64,000 nt of DNA. It comes from Paracoccus ravus. Its GTDB lineage: Bacteria; Pseudomonadota; Alphaproteobacteria; Rhodobacterales; Rhodobacteraceae. Position 1 is the stretch's first letter. Every line of letters starts with the position of its first letter. The position numbers and the translations under genes are program-made. Location of the stretch: positions 283,925 to 347,924 of the forward strand of contig NZ_SDEB01000001.1 of NCBI RefSeq assembly GCF_004522175.1, written 5' to 3'. The notes beneath the pieces were generated by a model. The model was not told the origin of the DNA. It worked only from the letters and a program-made list of their open reading frames with translations, and made no database searches. Below, piece by piece: positions 36,980 to 46,565 of this stretch.

Positions 36980-38156
36980 TACCACAACCGATCGCGGCAG
37001 CGACACGTTCGGCTTCATCCGCCGCAACATCCGCCAATACGGCATCCTTTTCGCGCTGGTCGTGATCATGGCCTTCTTCCAGGTCGTGACCGGCGGCATC
37101 CTGTTCCGCCCGGTCAACCTGACGAACCTGTTCCTGCAGAACAGCCATATCGTCATCATGGCGGTGGGGATGCTTTTGATCATCGTGGCAGGTCATATCG
37201 ACCTGTCCGTCGGTTCGATCGCGGCCTTTGTCGGCGCGCTGGCCGCCATCATGATCGTCAAGATGGGCCTGCCGGTGCCGCTGGTCGTGGTGCTTGGTCT
37301 TGCCGCAGGCGCGCTGATCGGTGCGATCCAGGGCTATTGGATCGCCTATTGGAAGATCCCGTCCTTTATCGTCACGCTGGCGGGCATGCTGGTGTTCCGT
37401 GGCCTGACCATGTGGGCGCTGCAGGGCCAGTCGATCGGTCCCTTCCCCAAGGAATTCCAGATGATCGCCTCGGGCTTCATCCCGGATTTCTTCGGGCCGG
37501 ACAAGCCGAACACCCTGTCTCTGGTCCTTGGCTGGGGTGCCGCACTCGTGATCCTGTGGCTGCAGATCCGCAACCGCAAGCGCGAGGAAGCGGTCGGCAT
37601 CGCTGACGAGCCCTTCGCCTTTTTCGTCGGCAAGAACGCCCTGATCTTCGTCGCGCTGGCCGCGATGACCTGGGCGCTGGCGAACTTCCGCGGCCTGCCC
37701 AATGTCTTCATCATCATGGCCCTGCTGGTCGCGCTTTACGCCTTCATCTCCGAGCGCACGACGCTGGGTCGCCGCATCTATGCGATCGGCGGCAACGAAA
37801 AGGCCGCGAAACTGTCCGGCATCAATGTCGAGCGCATCACCTTCCTGACCTTCGTCAATATGGGGATGCTCGCGGCGCTGGCAGGCATGGTCGTCTCGGC
37901 CCGTCTGAACTCGGCCACCCCGAAAGCGGGCGTGGGTTTTGAACTCGACGTCATCGCGGCGGTCTTCATCGGCGGCGCGTCCATGTCGGGCGGCGTCGGC
38001 ACCGTGGTCGGCGCAATCATCGGCGCCTTCATCATGGGCGTCATGAACAACGGCATGTCGATCCTTGGCATCGGCATCGATTACCAGCAGGTCATCAAGG
38101 GCCTCGTCCTCATGGCCGCCGTCATCTTCGACGTCTCGAACAAGCGAAAATCCTAA
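36972..38156 (+). CDS. mmsB: Multiple-sugar ABC transporter permease (GguB/MmsB)
   Basis: A 394-residue inner-membrane permease of the ribose/xylose type with about ten hydrophobic segments. Family signatures: [39 protein letters not shown] and [19 protein letters not shown] (cytoplasmic coupling loop). It overlaps mmsA and its TAA stop shares a base with the start of the dehydratase gene, so uptake and catabolism are translationally linked. Confidence 0.94.
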   Translation: MSDTTTDRGSDTFGFIRRNIRQYGILFALVVIMAFFQVVTGGILFRPVNLTNLFLQNSHIVIMAVGMLLIIVAGHIDLSVGSIAAFVGALAAIMIVKMGLPVPLVVVLGLAAGALIGAIQGYWIAYWKIPSFIVTLAGMLVFRGLTMWALQGQSIGPFPKEFQMIASGFIPDFFGPDKPNTLSLVLGWGAALVILWLQIRNRKREEAVGIADEPFAFFVGKNALIFVALAAMTWALANFRGLPNVFIIMALLVALYAFISERTTLGRRIYAIGGNEKAAKLSGINVERITFLTFVNMGMLAALAGMVVSARLNSATPKAGVGFELDVIAAVFIGGASMSGGVGTVVGAIIGAFIMGVMNNGMSILGIGIDYQQVIKGLVLMAAVIFDVSNKRKS

Positions 38157-39898
38157 TGACCTTCAAACCTGCAGAATGGCCCCGCAAACTTCGCTCGCAG
38201 CATTGGTATGGCGGCAACTCGCGCGACACGATCTATCACCGTGGCTGGCTCAAGAACCAGGGCTACCCGCATGACCTGTTCGACGGGCGCCCGGTCATCG
38301 GCATCCTGAACACCTGGTCGGACCTGACGCCCTGCAACGGCCACCTGCGCGAGCTGGCCGAAAAGGTGAAGGCCGGGATCTGGGAAGCCGGCGGCTTCCC
38401 GGTCGAGGTCCCGGTGTTCTCGGCCTCGGAAAACACCTTTCGCCCGACCGCGATGATGTATCGCAACCTCGCCGCAATGGCGGTCGAGGAAGCGATGCGC
38501 GGCCAGCCGATCGACGGCGCCGTGCTGATGGTCGGCTGCGACAAGACCACGCCCTCGCTGCTGATGGCCGCGGCCTCGGTCGACATCCCGTCGATCGTCG
38601 TCACCGGCGGCCCGATGCTGAACGGCTGGTTCCGTGGCGAGCGCATCGGCTCGGGCACCCATCTGTGGAAATTCTCGGAAGCCGTGAAGGCCGGCGAGAT
38701 GACCCAGGACGAGTTCCTCGAGGCCGAGCAGGCGATGAGCCGTTCCTCGGGCACCTGCAACACAATGGGCACCGCGTCCACGATGGCCTCGATGGCGGAA
38801 GCCCTTGGCATGGCGCTGTCGGGCAATGCCGCAATCCCGGCGGTCGATAGCCGCCGCCGCGTCATGGCGCAGATGACCGGCCGCCGCATCGTGCAGATGG
38901 TCAAGGACGACCTGAAGCCCAGCGACATCATGACCAAGGAAGCCTTCGAGAACGCGATCCGCTGCAATGGCGCGATCGGGGGCTCGACCAATGCCGTGGT
39001 CCACCTGCTCGCCATGGCGGGCCGCACCGGGGTCGAGCTGACGCTGGACGACTGGGATCGCTGCGGCCGCGACGTCGCGACCATCGTGAACCTGATGCCT
39101 TCGGGCAAGTACCTCATGGAAGAGTTCTTCTATGCCGGCGGCCTGCCCGTCGTGCTGAAGCGCTTGGGCGAGGCCGGGCTGCTGCACAAGGACGCGCTGA
39201 CCGTCTCGGGCGAGAGCATCTGGGACGAGGTCAAGGACGCCAAGAACTGGAACGAGGATGTCATCCTGCCGGTCGAGAAGGCGCTGACCCAGCAGGGCGG
39301 CATCGCCGTCCTCAAGGGCAACCTCGCGCCGCTCGGCGCGGTGCTGAAGCCCTCGGCCGCCTCGCCGCACCTGATGCAGCACCGTGGCCGCGCCGTGGTC
39401 TTCGAGGATATCGACGACTACAAGGCCCGGATCAACGATGACGCGCTCGACATCGACGAGACCTGCATCATGGTCATGAAGAACTGCGGTCCCAAGGGCT
39501 ATCCGGGCATGGCCGAGGTCGGCAATATGGGCCTGCCGCCCAAGGTGCTGAAGAAGGGCATCACCGACATGGTCCGCATCTCGGATGCGCGCATGTCGGG
39601 CACGGCCTACGGCACCGTCGTCCTGCACACCTCGCCGGAAGCCGCGCGCGGCGGCCCGCTTGCGATCGTGCGCAGCGGCGACTGGATCGAGCTCGACGTG
39701 CCGAACCGCCGCCTGCATCTCGACCTGTCGGACGAAGAAATCGCCGCCCGCCTGGCCGAGTGGAAGAACCCGGTCGAGCCGCCGGCCTCGGGTTATGCCC
39801 GCATGTTCCACGAGCATGTCGAGGGCGCGGATACCGGTGCCGATTTCGACTTCCTGAAAGGATGCCGCGGCAGCGAGGTCGGACGTGACAGCCACTGA
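38156..39898 (+). CDS. araD: L-arabinonate / D-galactonate dehydratase (IlvD/EDD family)
   Basis: A 580-residue iron-sulfur dehydratase converting an aldonate to its 2-keto-3-deoxy derivative. The three cluster cysteines are in TPCNGH (~60), GCDKTT (~128) and GTCNTMG (~201), and the catalytic serine region is DARMSGTAYGT. Intact full-length relatives include the L-arabinonate dehydratase of Rhizobium and Azospirillum. Together with the downstream dehydrogenase and lactonase it completes oxidation of galactose and/or arabinose; which substrate dominates cannot be told. It overlaps the next gene by 14 bases. Confidence 0.9.
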   Translation: MTFKPAEWPRKLRSQHWYGGNSRDTIYHRGWLKNQGYPHDLFDGRPVIGILNTWSDLTPCNGHLRELAEKVKAGIWEAGGFPVEVPVFSASENTFRPTAMMYRNLAAMAVEEAMRGQPIDGAVLMVGCDKTTPSLLMAAASVDIPSIVVTGGPMLNGWFRGERIGSGTHLWKFSEAVKAGEMTQDEFLEAEQAMSRSSGTCNTMGTASTMASMAEALGMALSGNAAIPAVDSRRRVMAQMTGRRIVQMVKDDLKPSDIMTKEAFENAIRCNGAIGGSTNAVVHLLAMAGRTGVELTLDDWDRCGRDVATIVNLMPSGKYLMEEFFYAGGLPVVLKRLGEAGLLHKDALTVSGESIWDEVKDAKNWNEDVILPVEKALTQQGGIAVLKGNLAPLGAVLKPSAASPHLMQHRGRAVVFEDIDDYKARINDDALDIDETCIMVMKNCGPKGYPGMAEVGNMGLPPKVLKKGITDMVRISDARMSGTAYGTVVLHTSPEAARGGPLAIVRSGDWIELDVPNRRLHLDLSDEEIAARLAEWKNPVEPPASGYARMFHEHVEGADTGADFDFLKGCRGSEVGRDSH

Positions 39899-40817
39899 TC
39901 TCGCCATCATCGGCTTCGGCAAGATTGCGCGCGATCAGCACCGCCCGGCGTTGGAGGCCTCCGAGGCCTTCAACCTCGCGGCCACGGTCGATCCGTTCAA
40001 CACCGCCGAAGGCATCGCCGCCTACAAGGACGTGACGAGCTTCCTCGCCGAACGTCCCGAGGTCGGCGCGGTCGCGCTCTGCACGCCGCCGCAGGTCCGC
40101 TTCGCGGTCGCCCGCGAGGCGCTGCTGGCCGGTCGCCACGTGCTTCTGGAAAAGCCGCCGGGAACCTCGGTCTCCGAGGTGATGGCGCTGGAGCGCATCG
40201 CGAGGCAGCAGGGCAGGACGCTCTTCACCGCCTGGCACAGCCAATTCGCCCCCGGCATCCCCGGCGCGCGGGACTGGCTCGCCAGCCGCAAGATCACCGC
40301 GATCACGGTGACCTGGCGCGAGGACGTGCGGCGCTGGCATCCCGGCCAGGACTGGATCTTCGCCCCCGGCGGGACCGGCGTCTTCGATCCGGGCATCAAC
40401 GCCTATTCGATCCTGACCTACATCCTGCCGGTCGGTCTCTACACCACCGAGGCCGAGCTGGAATTCCCGGAGAACCGCGATACCCCGATCGCCGCGCGGC
40501 TGAAGATGCTGACCGAGGAAGGCGCGCCCGTCGCGCTGGACTTCGACTTCCGCGAGGAAGGCGAGCAGACCTGGGACATGCGGATCGAGACCGACAACGG
40601 CGTGCTGGACCTGTCGCAGGGCGGCGCGACCGTCATCGCCGACGGCCAGTCGCTTGCCTCGGAAAGCTCGCTCGCCGGTGAATATGACCGCATCTATGCC
40701 CGTTTCGCCGAGTTGATCGCGGCGGGCGAAAGCGATGTCGACGTCGCCCCCTTCCGCCATGTCGCCGATGCGATGATGCTGGGCCGCCGGGTCGAGACGG
40801 ACGCCTTCGAATGGTGA
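39885..40817 (+). CDS. Sugar 1-dehydrogenase, Gfo/Idh/MocA type (D-galactose / L-arabinose 1-dehydrogenase)
   Basis: A 310-residue NAD(P)-dependent dehydrogenase. The nucleotide motif IIGFGKIARDQHRPAL at the N-terminus and LLEKPPGTS (catalytic lysine EKP) are those of the galactose/arabinose 1-dehydrogenase group, which oxidises the aldopyranose to the 1,4- or 1,5-lactone. The start is a GTG at 39885. It lies in the operon right after the dehydratase and before the kinase, as expected for the first step. Confidence 0.88.
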   Translation: MTATDLAIIGFGKIARDQHRPALEASEAFNLAATVDPFNTAEGIAAYKDVTSFLAERPEVGAVALCTPPQVRFAVAREALLAGRHVLLEKPPGTSVSEVMALERIARQQGRTLFTAWHSQFAPGIPGARDWLASRKITAITVTWREDVRRWHPGQDWIFAPGGTGVFDPGINAYSILTYILPVGLYTTEAELEFPENRDTPIAARLKMLTEEGAPVALDFDFREEGEQTWDMRIETDNGVLDLSQGGATVIADGQSLASESSLAGEYDRIYARFAELIAAGESDVDVAPFRHVADAMMLGRRVETDAFEW

Positions 40818-41710
40818 GTCCGGACTGGATCGCGGTCGATTGGGGCACCACCCGGCTGCGCGTCTGGGCCATGCAGGGTTCCGAGGTGCTCGAGCACCGC
40901 GCCTCGGACAAGGGCATGGGCAGCCTGACGCCCGAAGGGTTCGAACCGGCCCTTCTCGAACTGGTCGGGGACTGGCTGGGCGACCTGCCGGTCCCGGTCA
41001 TCGCCTGCGGCATGGTCGGCGCGCGCACCGGCTGGGTCGAGGCGGAATACCGCCCCACCCCCTGCACGCCGCTGGACCCGCTGCGCGCGACGCGCCCCGT
41101 CGTCCGCGACCCGCGCCTTCAGGTGCATATCCTTCCCGGCCTGTCGCAGATCGACCCGCCCGACGTGCTGCGCGGCGAGGAAACCCAGATCGCGGGCTTC
41201 ATCGCGCAGAACCCGGATTTCGAGGGCACGCTCTGCCTGCCCGGCACGCATTGCAAATGGGTCCGCGTCGCGAACGGCTTGGTCGAAGGCTTCCATACCT
41301 TCATGACCGGCGAGGTCTATGCCCTGCTCTCGCGCCAATCGGTGCTGCGCCTGACCGTTGGCGACGCCAAGCCCGATCTGCCGAGCTTCCTCGAAGCCTC
41401 GGCCCAGGCCGCGACCAATGCCGACATGGCGGCGGCCGGTCTGTTCCCTCTGCGCGCGGCGGCGCTCCTGAACGGGCTTACGCCCCAGCAAGGCGCGGGG
41501 CGGCTTTCGGGGCTACTGATTGGCGCGGAACTCGCCGCGGCGCATCCGCTCTGGCATGGTCGCCGAGTGATCATCATCGGCGCGCCCGAGCTTTCCGCCC
41601 TTTACGCGCAGGCCCTGACCCAAGCCGGGGCCGATGCCCAACAAATGGATGGCGGAGAGCTGGTCCTTGCCGGACTGACCGCCGCCGCCTCTGCCCTGAC
41701 GAGGACGTAA
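40811..41710 (+). CDS. dgoK: 2-dehydro-3-deoxygalactonokinase
   Basis: A 299-residue kinase of the DgoK family, phosphorylating 2-keto-3-deoxygalactonate at C6. Family features: IAVDWGTTRLRVWAM (phosphate-binding loop, residues ~7-21), ACGMVGARTGWVEAEY, and LCLPGTHCKWV. It overlaps the dehydrogenase by seven bases and is followed immediately by the matching aldolase, completing the De Ley-Doudoroff pathway. Confidence 0.93.
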   Translation: MVSPDWIAVDWGTTRLRVWAMQGSEVLEHRASDKGMGSLTPEGFEPALLELVGDWLGDLPVPVIACGMVGARTGWVEAEYRPTPCTPLDPLRATRPVVRDPRLQVHILPGLSQIDPPDVLRGEETQIAGFIAQNPDFEGTLCLPGTHCKWVRVANGLVEGFHTFMTGEVYALLSRQSVLRLTVGDAKPDLPSFLEASAQAATNADMAAAGLFPLRAAALLNGLTPQQGAGRLSGLLIGAELAAAHPLWHGRRVIIIGAPELSALYAQALTQAGADAQQMDGGELVLAGLTAAASALTRT

Positions 41711-42307
41711 ATGACCCAGCCCATCATCGCCATCCTGCGCGGCCTGACACCTGTTGACGCTTTGTCTGTCGGCCAAACCCTGATCGATGCCGGCATCGAC
41801 CGCATCGAAGTGCCGCTGAACTCGCCCGATCCGCTGGAGAGCATCCGGCTGATGGCCACCGCATTTGCCGGCCAGGCCACGATCGGCGCAGGCACCGTGC
41901 TGACGGTCGATGATGTGGCGCGCGTCGCCGATGCGGGCGGGCGCATGATCGTCTCGCCCAATGCCAATCCCGAAGTCATCCGCGAGACCCGCCGCCGGGG
42001 CCTCGAATCCTATCCGGGCGTCTTCACCGCCACGGAATGCTTCGCCGCGATCGAGGCGGGCGCGACCGGGCTGAAGCTCTTCCCCGCCGATCAGGGCGGC
42101 ACGGGCATGCTCAAGGCGCTGCGCGCGGTCCTGCCCAAGGACATGCCGGTCTATGCCGTCGGCGGCGTCGGTCCGTCGAATTTCGCCGACTGGTTCGCCG
42201 CCGGGGCACAGGGCTTCGGCATCGGCACCTCGCTCTACAAGCCGGGCGACAGCGCCGAAACCGTCGGCCAGCGCGCCCGCGACATGGTCGCGGCGCTGCC
42301 GAAATGA
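41711..42307 (+). CDS. dgoA: 2-dehydro-3-deoxy-6-phosphogalactonate aldolase
   Basis: A 198-residue class I aldolase of the KDPG/KDPGal family, cleaving the phosphorylated keto acid to pyruvate and glyceraldehyde-3-phosphate. Catalytic glutamate in RIEVPLNSP, Schiff-base lysine in TGLKLFPAD, phosphate-binding AVGGVGPSNF. It starts directly after the dgoK stop and overlaps the lactonase gene (ATGA). Confidence 0.94.
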   Translation: MTQPIIAILRGLTPVDALSVGQTLIDAGIDRIEVPLNSPDPLESIRLMATAFAGQATIGAGTVLTVDDVARVADAGGRMIVSPNANPEVIRETRRRGLESYPGVFTATECFAAIEAGATGLKLFPADQGGTGMLKALRAVLPKDMPVYAVGGVGPSNFADWFAAGAQGFGIGTSLYKPGDSAETVGQRARDMVAALPK

Positions 42308-43149
42308 AATATACGCTGTTCGATCCGCGCGCCTGCATCCTGGGCGAAGGCGCCTTCTGGCATCCAGAACGCCAGCAGGCCTTCTGGTTCGACATCCTCG
42401 GCCGCCGCATGCTCAGCCGCAAGGATGGGCGCGAGCTCGAATGGCGCTTCGACGAGCGCGTCTCGGCGGCGGGCTGGATCGACCATGACAGCCTGATCAT
42501 CGCCAGCGAAACCGCGCTTTTCCGTTTCGATTTGAGGACCGCCGCGCGCGAGGACCTCGTAGCGCTCGAGGCCGACCGCCCCGAGACCCGCTCGAATGAC
42601 GGCCGCGCCGACCCGCAGGGCGGGTTCTGGATCGGCACGATGGCGATTGATGCCAGCCCCGGAAAGGGCGCAATCTATCGCTACTACAAGGGCGAATTGC
42701 GCCAGCTTTACGCGCCGATCTCGATAAGCAACGCAATCTGCTTCTCGCCCGATGGCAAGCGCGCCTATTTCTCCGACACCGCCGAGCAGCTGGTCTGGGA
42801 GCAGGATCTGGACGCGCAGGGCTGGCCTCAGGGCGAGAAGCGCGTCTTCCTCGACTTCCGGGGGACCGAGGAATATCCCGATGGCGCGGTGACCGACGCC
42901 AAGGGCAATTTCTGGAACGCGCGCTGGGGCACGGGCCGATTGGTCTGCCATGCCCCGGACGGGCATGTGCTCGATGAGGTCGAGCTTCCGGTGAAACAGA
43001 CCACCTGCCCCGCTTTCATCGGAGAAAAGCTGGACCGGATTCTGGTGACCAGCGCAGCAGAGGGGCTGGACGGGGCGCAAGACGGGCGCAGCTGGCTGGT
43101 CCTGCCCAACGGTCCGCGCGGGTGCGCCGAACCAAAGGTGATCGCATGA
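42304..43149 (+). CDS. SMP-30/gluconolactonase-family sugar lactonase
   Basis: A 281-residue six-bladed beta-propeller lactonase of the SMP-30/regucalcin group. Metal-ligand regions are visible: the N-terminal ILGEGAFWHP glutamate, the RSNDGRADPQGGFWIGTM segment (Asn) and YPDGAVTDAKGNFWNARW (Asp). It opens the galactono- or arabinono-lactone made by the 1-dehydrogenase. Overlaps both neighbours by ATGA. Confidence 0.9.
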   Translation: MKYTLFDPRACILGEGAFWHPERQQAFWFDILGRRMLSRKDGRELEWRFDERVSAAGWIDHDSLIIASETALFRFDLRTAAREDLVALEADRPETRSNDGRADPQGGFWIGTMAIDASPGKGAIYRYYKGELRQLYAPISISNAICFSPDGKRAYFSDTAEQLVWEQDLDAQGWPQGEKRVFLDFRGTEEYPDGAVTDAKGNFWNARWGTGRLVCHAPDGHVLDEVELPVKQTTCPAFIGEKLDRILVTSAAEGLDGAQDGRSWLVLPNGPRGCAEPKVIA

Positions 43150-44150
43150 GCCGTGAAGATTTCGGCATCCACCCCGATGGCACGCCGGTCGAACGCCTGG
43201 GGATTGCCGCGCATGGTCTGCGCGCCTCGATCCTGACACTGGGTGCGACCCTGCAGGATCTGCGTCTCGATGGCATAGATCACCCGATGGTGCTGGGATT
43301 TTCGACCCTCGCCCCCTATCTGGATCAAGGCCGCTATGTCGGCGCGATCGTCGGGCGCTGCGCCAATCGCATCGCGCGCGGCCATGCCGAGATCGAGGGG
43401 CAAACCCTCTCCCTTGACCGCAACGAACGCGGCGTCACGACCCTGCATGGTGGTGCGGATGGAACGGGCCTGCGCAACTGGAAGATTGGCCATATCGCGG
43501 CCGACAGGCTGTCGCTGCGCGATGAGCTGCCCGACGGGCATATGGGCTTTCCCGGAGCGATGCAGGTGCAGGTCGACTATAGCATCCTGCCCGGCCCGGT
43601 CCTGCAGATCGAGATCCGCGCGACCTCGACCCGCACCACGCTGTGCAACTTCGCCCAGCACAGCTACTTCAATCTGGATGGTCGCGCCGATATCGCGGAA
43701 CACCGCCTGACCATTCCGGCGGAAACCTTCCTTCCCGTCGATGCCGATCTGATCCCCGTGGGAGAGCCCGCGCCGGTAGCAGAAACGCATCTGAATTTCC
43801 GCGATCCGGTTCGGATGGGGGACCGGCTGGGCGGGCCCTTGATCGACCACAACCTCTGCCTGGCGGCGGCGCGAGCGGACCAGCCCGAACCGGCGGCAAT
43901 TCTCGAGGCCGGAGCGGTCCGGATGCGGATCCTGTCGACCGAGCCGGGGCTTCAGGTCTATACCGCCGACCATATGCGGACCGGCGCGCCCGGGCTGGGC
44001 AACGCGCCCTATGGCCGCCATGCCGGAATTGCGCTGGAATCGCAGCTTTGGCCCGATGCGGTGCATCATCCGACCTATCCTTCGGCGCTGCTCAAGGCGG
44101 GCGATGATTACCGTCAGGTCACGCAACTGGGCTTTTCACTGCACGGTTGA
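43146..44150 (+). CDS. galM: Aldose 1-epimerase (galactose mutarotase)
   Basis: A 334-residue mutarotase that interconverts alpha and beta anomers, feeding the beta-specific 1-dehydrogenase. Active-site segments: VGRCANRIARG (Asn-Arg), TTLHGGADG (His), AQHSYFNLDG (His, acid) and IALESQLWPDAVHHP (Glu, base). The ATG at 43146 overlaps the lactonase stop (ATGA). Last enzyme of the sugar operon. Confidence 0.93.
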   Translation: MSREDFGIHPDGTPVERLGIAAHGLRASILTLGATLQDLRLDGIDHPMVLGFSTLAPYLDQGRYVGAIVGRCANRIARGHAEIEGQTLSLDRNERGVTTLHGGADGTGLRNWKIGHIAADRLSLRDELPDGHMGFPGAMQVQVDYSILPGPVLQIEIRATSTRTTLCNFAQHSYFNLDGRADIAEHRLTIPAETFLPVDADLIPVGEPAPVAETHLNFRDPVRMGDRLGGPLIDHNLCLAAARADQPEPAAILEAGAVRMRILSTEPGLQVYTADHMRTGAPGLGNAPYGRHAGIALESQLWPDAVHHPTYPSALLKAGDDYRQVTQLGFSLHG

Positions 44151-44194
44151 CGCAAGCGCCTCCTTGGCCCGAAATGGGAACGGGGAGGACCAAG

Positions 44195-44950
44195 ATGACC
44201 ACCGAGCCCGAGCGCCCGCACAACATGCCGCAACATCTTGCAACGCAAGTCGAACTGCCTGCGGCAAGCCAGATGTACCAGACCTTGCGGCAGCGCATCA
44301 TCAGCTGCGACCTGCTGCCGGGAACCCGGCTTTCCGAGCAGGAGGTCGCGGACCGGCATGACCTGTCGCGTCAACCCGTGCGCGAGGCCTTCATCCGGCT
44401 CGCTGGCGAGGGGCTGCTGGATGTGCGCCCCCAGCGCGGTACATTCGTCTCGCGCATCGACATGGACTGGGTTCTGGGCACGCGGTTCATTCGCGAAGCG
44501 GTCGAGGCCGATATCGTCCGCCTTGCCGCGCGACTGGCCCAGCCACAGCAGGTCGTGACCCTGAACGAGCTTCTCGAACGGCAATCCCTGATCGCGCAGG
44601 GCGATGCCAAGGCCCTTGTCCCACTGGATGAGGAATTCCATTACTGCCTTGCCGCCATTGCGGGCCAGACCCGGGCATGGACGCATCTTCAGGGGTTGAA
44701 GATGCATCTCGACCGGGTGCGGCACCTGGTTTCGGCGGTCACGCCAAAGGATGTGATGCTGGACCAGCACCGCGCGGTCGTCGAGGCGATCTCGGCAGGC
44801 GACCCCGACCGCGCCGAGGCCGCCATGCGTCTTCATCTGCGCCGTGTTTTCGGGGATCTTCCGGCAATCATGCATCTTTCGCCGCATTATTTCGACAATG
44901 CCGGCCAGATCGAATCCTGCATGAACTATGACGCGGCAGCCCCGGTCTGA
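44195..44950 (+). CDS. GntR-family regulator (FadR/FCD subfamily)
   Basis: A 251-residue regulator: winged HTH at residues ~25-90 (GTRLSEQEVADRHDLSRQPVREAFIRLAGEGLL) and an alpha-helical FCD ligand domain (~100-235) with the metal-binding Asp/His positions (DEEFHYCL, HRAVVEAI, MRLHLRRV). The ATG at 44195 has GGGGAGGA at ideal spacing, better than a TTG at 44147. Between galM and the TTT operon it could control either; the ATGTATACAT palindrome right downstream favours the latter. Confidence 0.9.
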   Translation: MTTEPERPHNMPQHLATQVELPAASQMYQTLRQRIISCDLLPGTRLSEQEVADRHDLSRQPVREAFIRLAGEGLLDVRPQRGTFVSRIDMDWVLGTRFIREAVEADIVRLAARLAQPQQVVTLNELLERQSLIAQGDAKALVPLDEEFHYCLAAIAGQTRAWTHLQGLKMHLDRVRHLVSAVTPKDVMLDQHRAVVEAISAGDPDRAEAAMRLHLRRVFGDLPAIMHLSPHYFDNAGQIESCMNYDAAAPV

Positions 44951-44981
44951 ATTTCTCAGACCCGGTTCAGCATCGTTGACA

Positions 44982-44991
44982 ATGTATACAT
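44982..44991. promoter_or_regulatory. ATGTATACAT palindrome, putative GntR operator of the TTT operon
   Basis: A perfect 10-bp palindrome directly after TTGACA (44976-44981), so a bound repressor would cover the promoter. The same 10-mer recurs at 55901-55910 and, with two changes, at 62910-62919. TATAC-centred palindromes are typical operators of FadR-subfamily GntR proteins. Confidence 0.65.
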
Positions 44992-45052
44992 GAGGCGTGA
45001 TCCTGCGAGCCGGAGGAAGGGCGCGGCTCACGCGCCATCAGGGAGGAAATTC

Positions 45053-46027
45053 ATGGACCGCAGAACTGTTCTGCCGCTGCTTGCGGCTGCGATGACGCTT
45101 GCCGGCTGGGCTTCGCCCGCGTTGGCCGAATACCCCGAACGTCCCATCGAACTGATCGTCCCCTGGGGCGCGGGCGGCGGCACCGATGCCGTGGGCCGCA
45201 TCTTCGGCCAGATCCTTCAGGAAGAGCTTGGCAAGCCCGTGAACGTCGTGAACCGCACCGGCGGATCCGGTGTCGTCGGCCATACCGCCATCGCCAGGGC
45301 CAAGCCAGATGGCTACACGATCGGCGTCATGACGATCGAGATCGACATGATGCATTGGCAGGGCCTGACCGATCTGACCTACCAGGATTTCGACATTCTC
45401 GCGCTGGTGAACGCCGATCCGGGCGGGATCATGGTGGCCGAGGACGCGCCCTGGAAGACCGCCGCCGAATTGCGCGACGCGATCAAGTCCAGCCCGCCCG
45501 GCACGGTCAAGGCCTCGGGGACCGGACAGGGCGGCATCTGGCATCTGAACATGCTGGGCTGGATCATGTCCGAGGGCATCCCGATCGATGCCGTCCCCTT
45601 TGTACCCAGCCAGGGCGCGGCAGCCGGACTGACCGACATGGTCGCGGGCGGCGTCGGCATGGTTCCCTCGTCGCTGGCCGAGGGGCGCTCGCTGATCGAG
45701 GCGGGACGCGTGCGGGCGCTGGCCAGCATGTCGGATGAGCGCCAGGCGCTGTTCCCGGATGTGCCCACGCTGAAAGAGGCGACCGGATCGGATTGGAAGC
45801 TCTCGGTCTGGCGGGCCATTGCCGCGCCCAAGGACATGCCCGCCGAGGCCCGCGACAAGCTGATCGCCGCCATCGAAAAGGCCTATAACAGCGACACCTA
45901 TCAGAACTTCATGAAAGAACGCGGTTTCGGCCTGCGTTGGGCTGGCCCCGAAGATGCGACGGCCGCCGTGGCCGCCGATGACGCGAGCCTGGGCGAGGTC
46001 ATGAAAAAGGCCGGTCTGGCCAAGTAG
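45053..46027 (+). CDS. Tripartite tricarboxylate transporter binding protein (TctC)
   Basis: A 324-residue periplasmic binding protein of the Bug/TctC family: signal peptide (residues ~1-25, cut after ALA), then YPERPIELIVPWGAGGGTD, the family opening, and KPDGYTIG. GGGAGGAA lies five bases before the ATG at 45053. It delivers an organic acid to the TctAB permease; with a threonate-dehydrogenase-like enzyme in the same operon, a four-carbon sugar acid is a fair guess. Confidence 0.92.
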   Translation: MDRRTVLPLLAAAMTLAGWASPALAEYPERPIELIVPWGAGGGTDAVGRIFGQILQEELGKPVNVVNRTGGSGVVGHTAIARAKPDGYTIGVMTIEIDMMHWQGLTDLTYQDFDILALVNADPGGIMVAEDAPWKTAAELRDAIKSSPPGTVKASGTGQGGIWHLNMLGWIMSEGIPIDAVPFVPSQGAAAGLTDMVAGGVGMVPSSLAEGRSLIEAGRVRALASMSDERQALFPDVPTLKEATGSDWKLSVWRAIAAPKDMPAEARDKLIAAIEKAYNSDTYQNFMKERGFGLRWAGPEDATAAVAADDASLGEVMKKAGLAK

Positions 46028-46084
46028 TGCCAAGGGCTGGGGGAACCCCAGCCCTTTCACCACCCGGAAGAGGAAGGATCCGGC

Positions 46085-46558
46085 ATGAGACTGGGGGATC
46101 GCGCGCTTGGCGTGCTGACTTTGCTGGGGGCGCTGGCGCTGTATTTCGCCTCGCGGCAGTTCTCGCCGCTGCCGGGCCAGAAATACGGGGCCGAGACGCT
46201 GCCTATGGTCATTTCGGGGCTGGCGGCCGCTGTCGGGATCTGGCTGATCCTGCAAGGCTGGGTCAGCGAAAGGGGCAAGCCGCTCGCCATGGTGACGGAT
46301 TGGGCGTCAGAACCCGCCGCATGGGGGCGCATCGCGGCGGCCATCCTGCTGATCACGGGCTTCATCCTTGCCGTCGACTGGCTGGGATTCACCCTCTCAA
46401 GCCTGGTCCTGCTCACGGCATTGATGCTGCTGACCGGCGCGAGACCCCTGCCCGCGCTGGCCCTGTCGCTTGTCACAGTGCTGGTGGTGCAATTCGCCTT
46501 TGGACGGTTGCTTCTGGTGCCGCTGCCGCGCGGCGAATTCCTGTCTTTGCCGTGGTGA
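46085..46558 (+). CDS. Tripartite tricarboxylate transporter small permease (TctB)
   Basis: A 157-residue protein with four hydrophobic segments, the small membrane subunit of the TTT family (GDRALGVLTLLGALALYFAS, ILLITGFILAVDWLGF). Low sequence conservation is usual for TctB; position between TctC and TctA settles the call. Confidence 0.88.
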   Translation: MRLGDRALGVLTLLGALALYFASRQFSPLPGQKYGAETLPMVISGLAAAVGIWLILQGWVSERGKPLAMVTDWASEPAAWGRIAAAILLITGFILAVDWLGFTLSSLVLLTALMLLTGARPLPALALSLVTVLVVQFAFGRLLLVPLPRGEFLSLPW

Positions 46559-46565
46559 GGCGGAA

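Noticed and set aside
38153..39922. A 589-codon minus-strand frame opposite the dehydratase
   Set aside because: Mirror of the codon-biased araD gene; His/Arg/Asp-rich and featureless.
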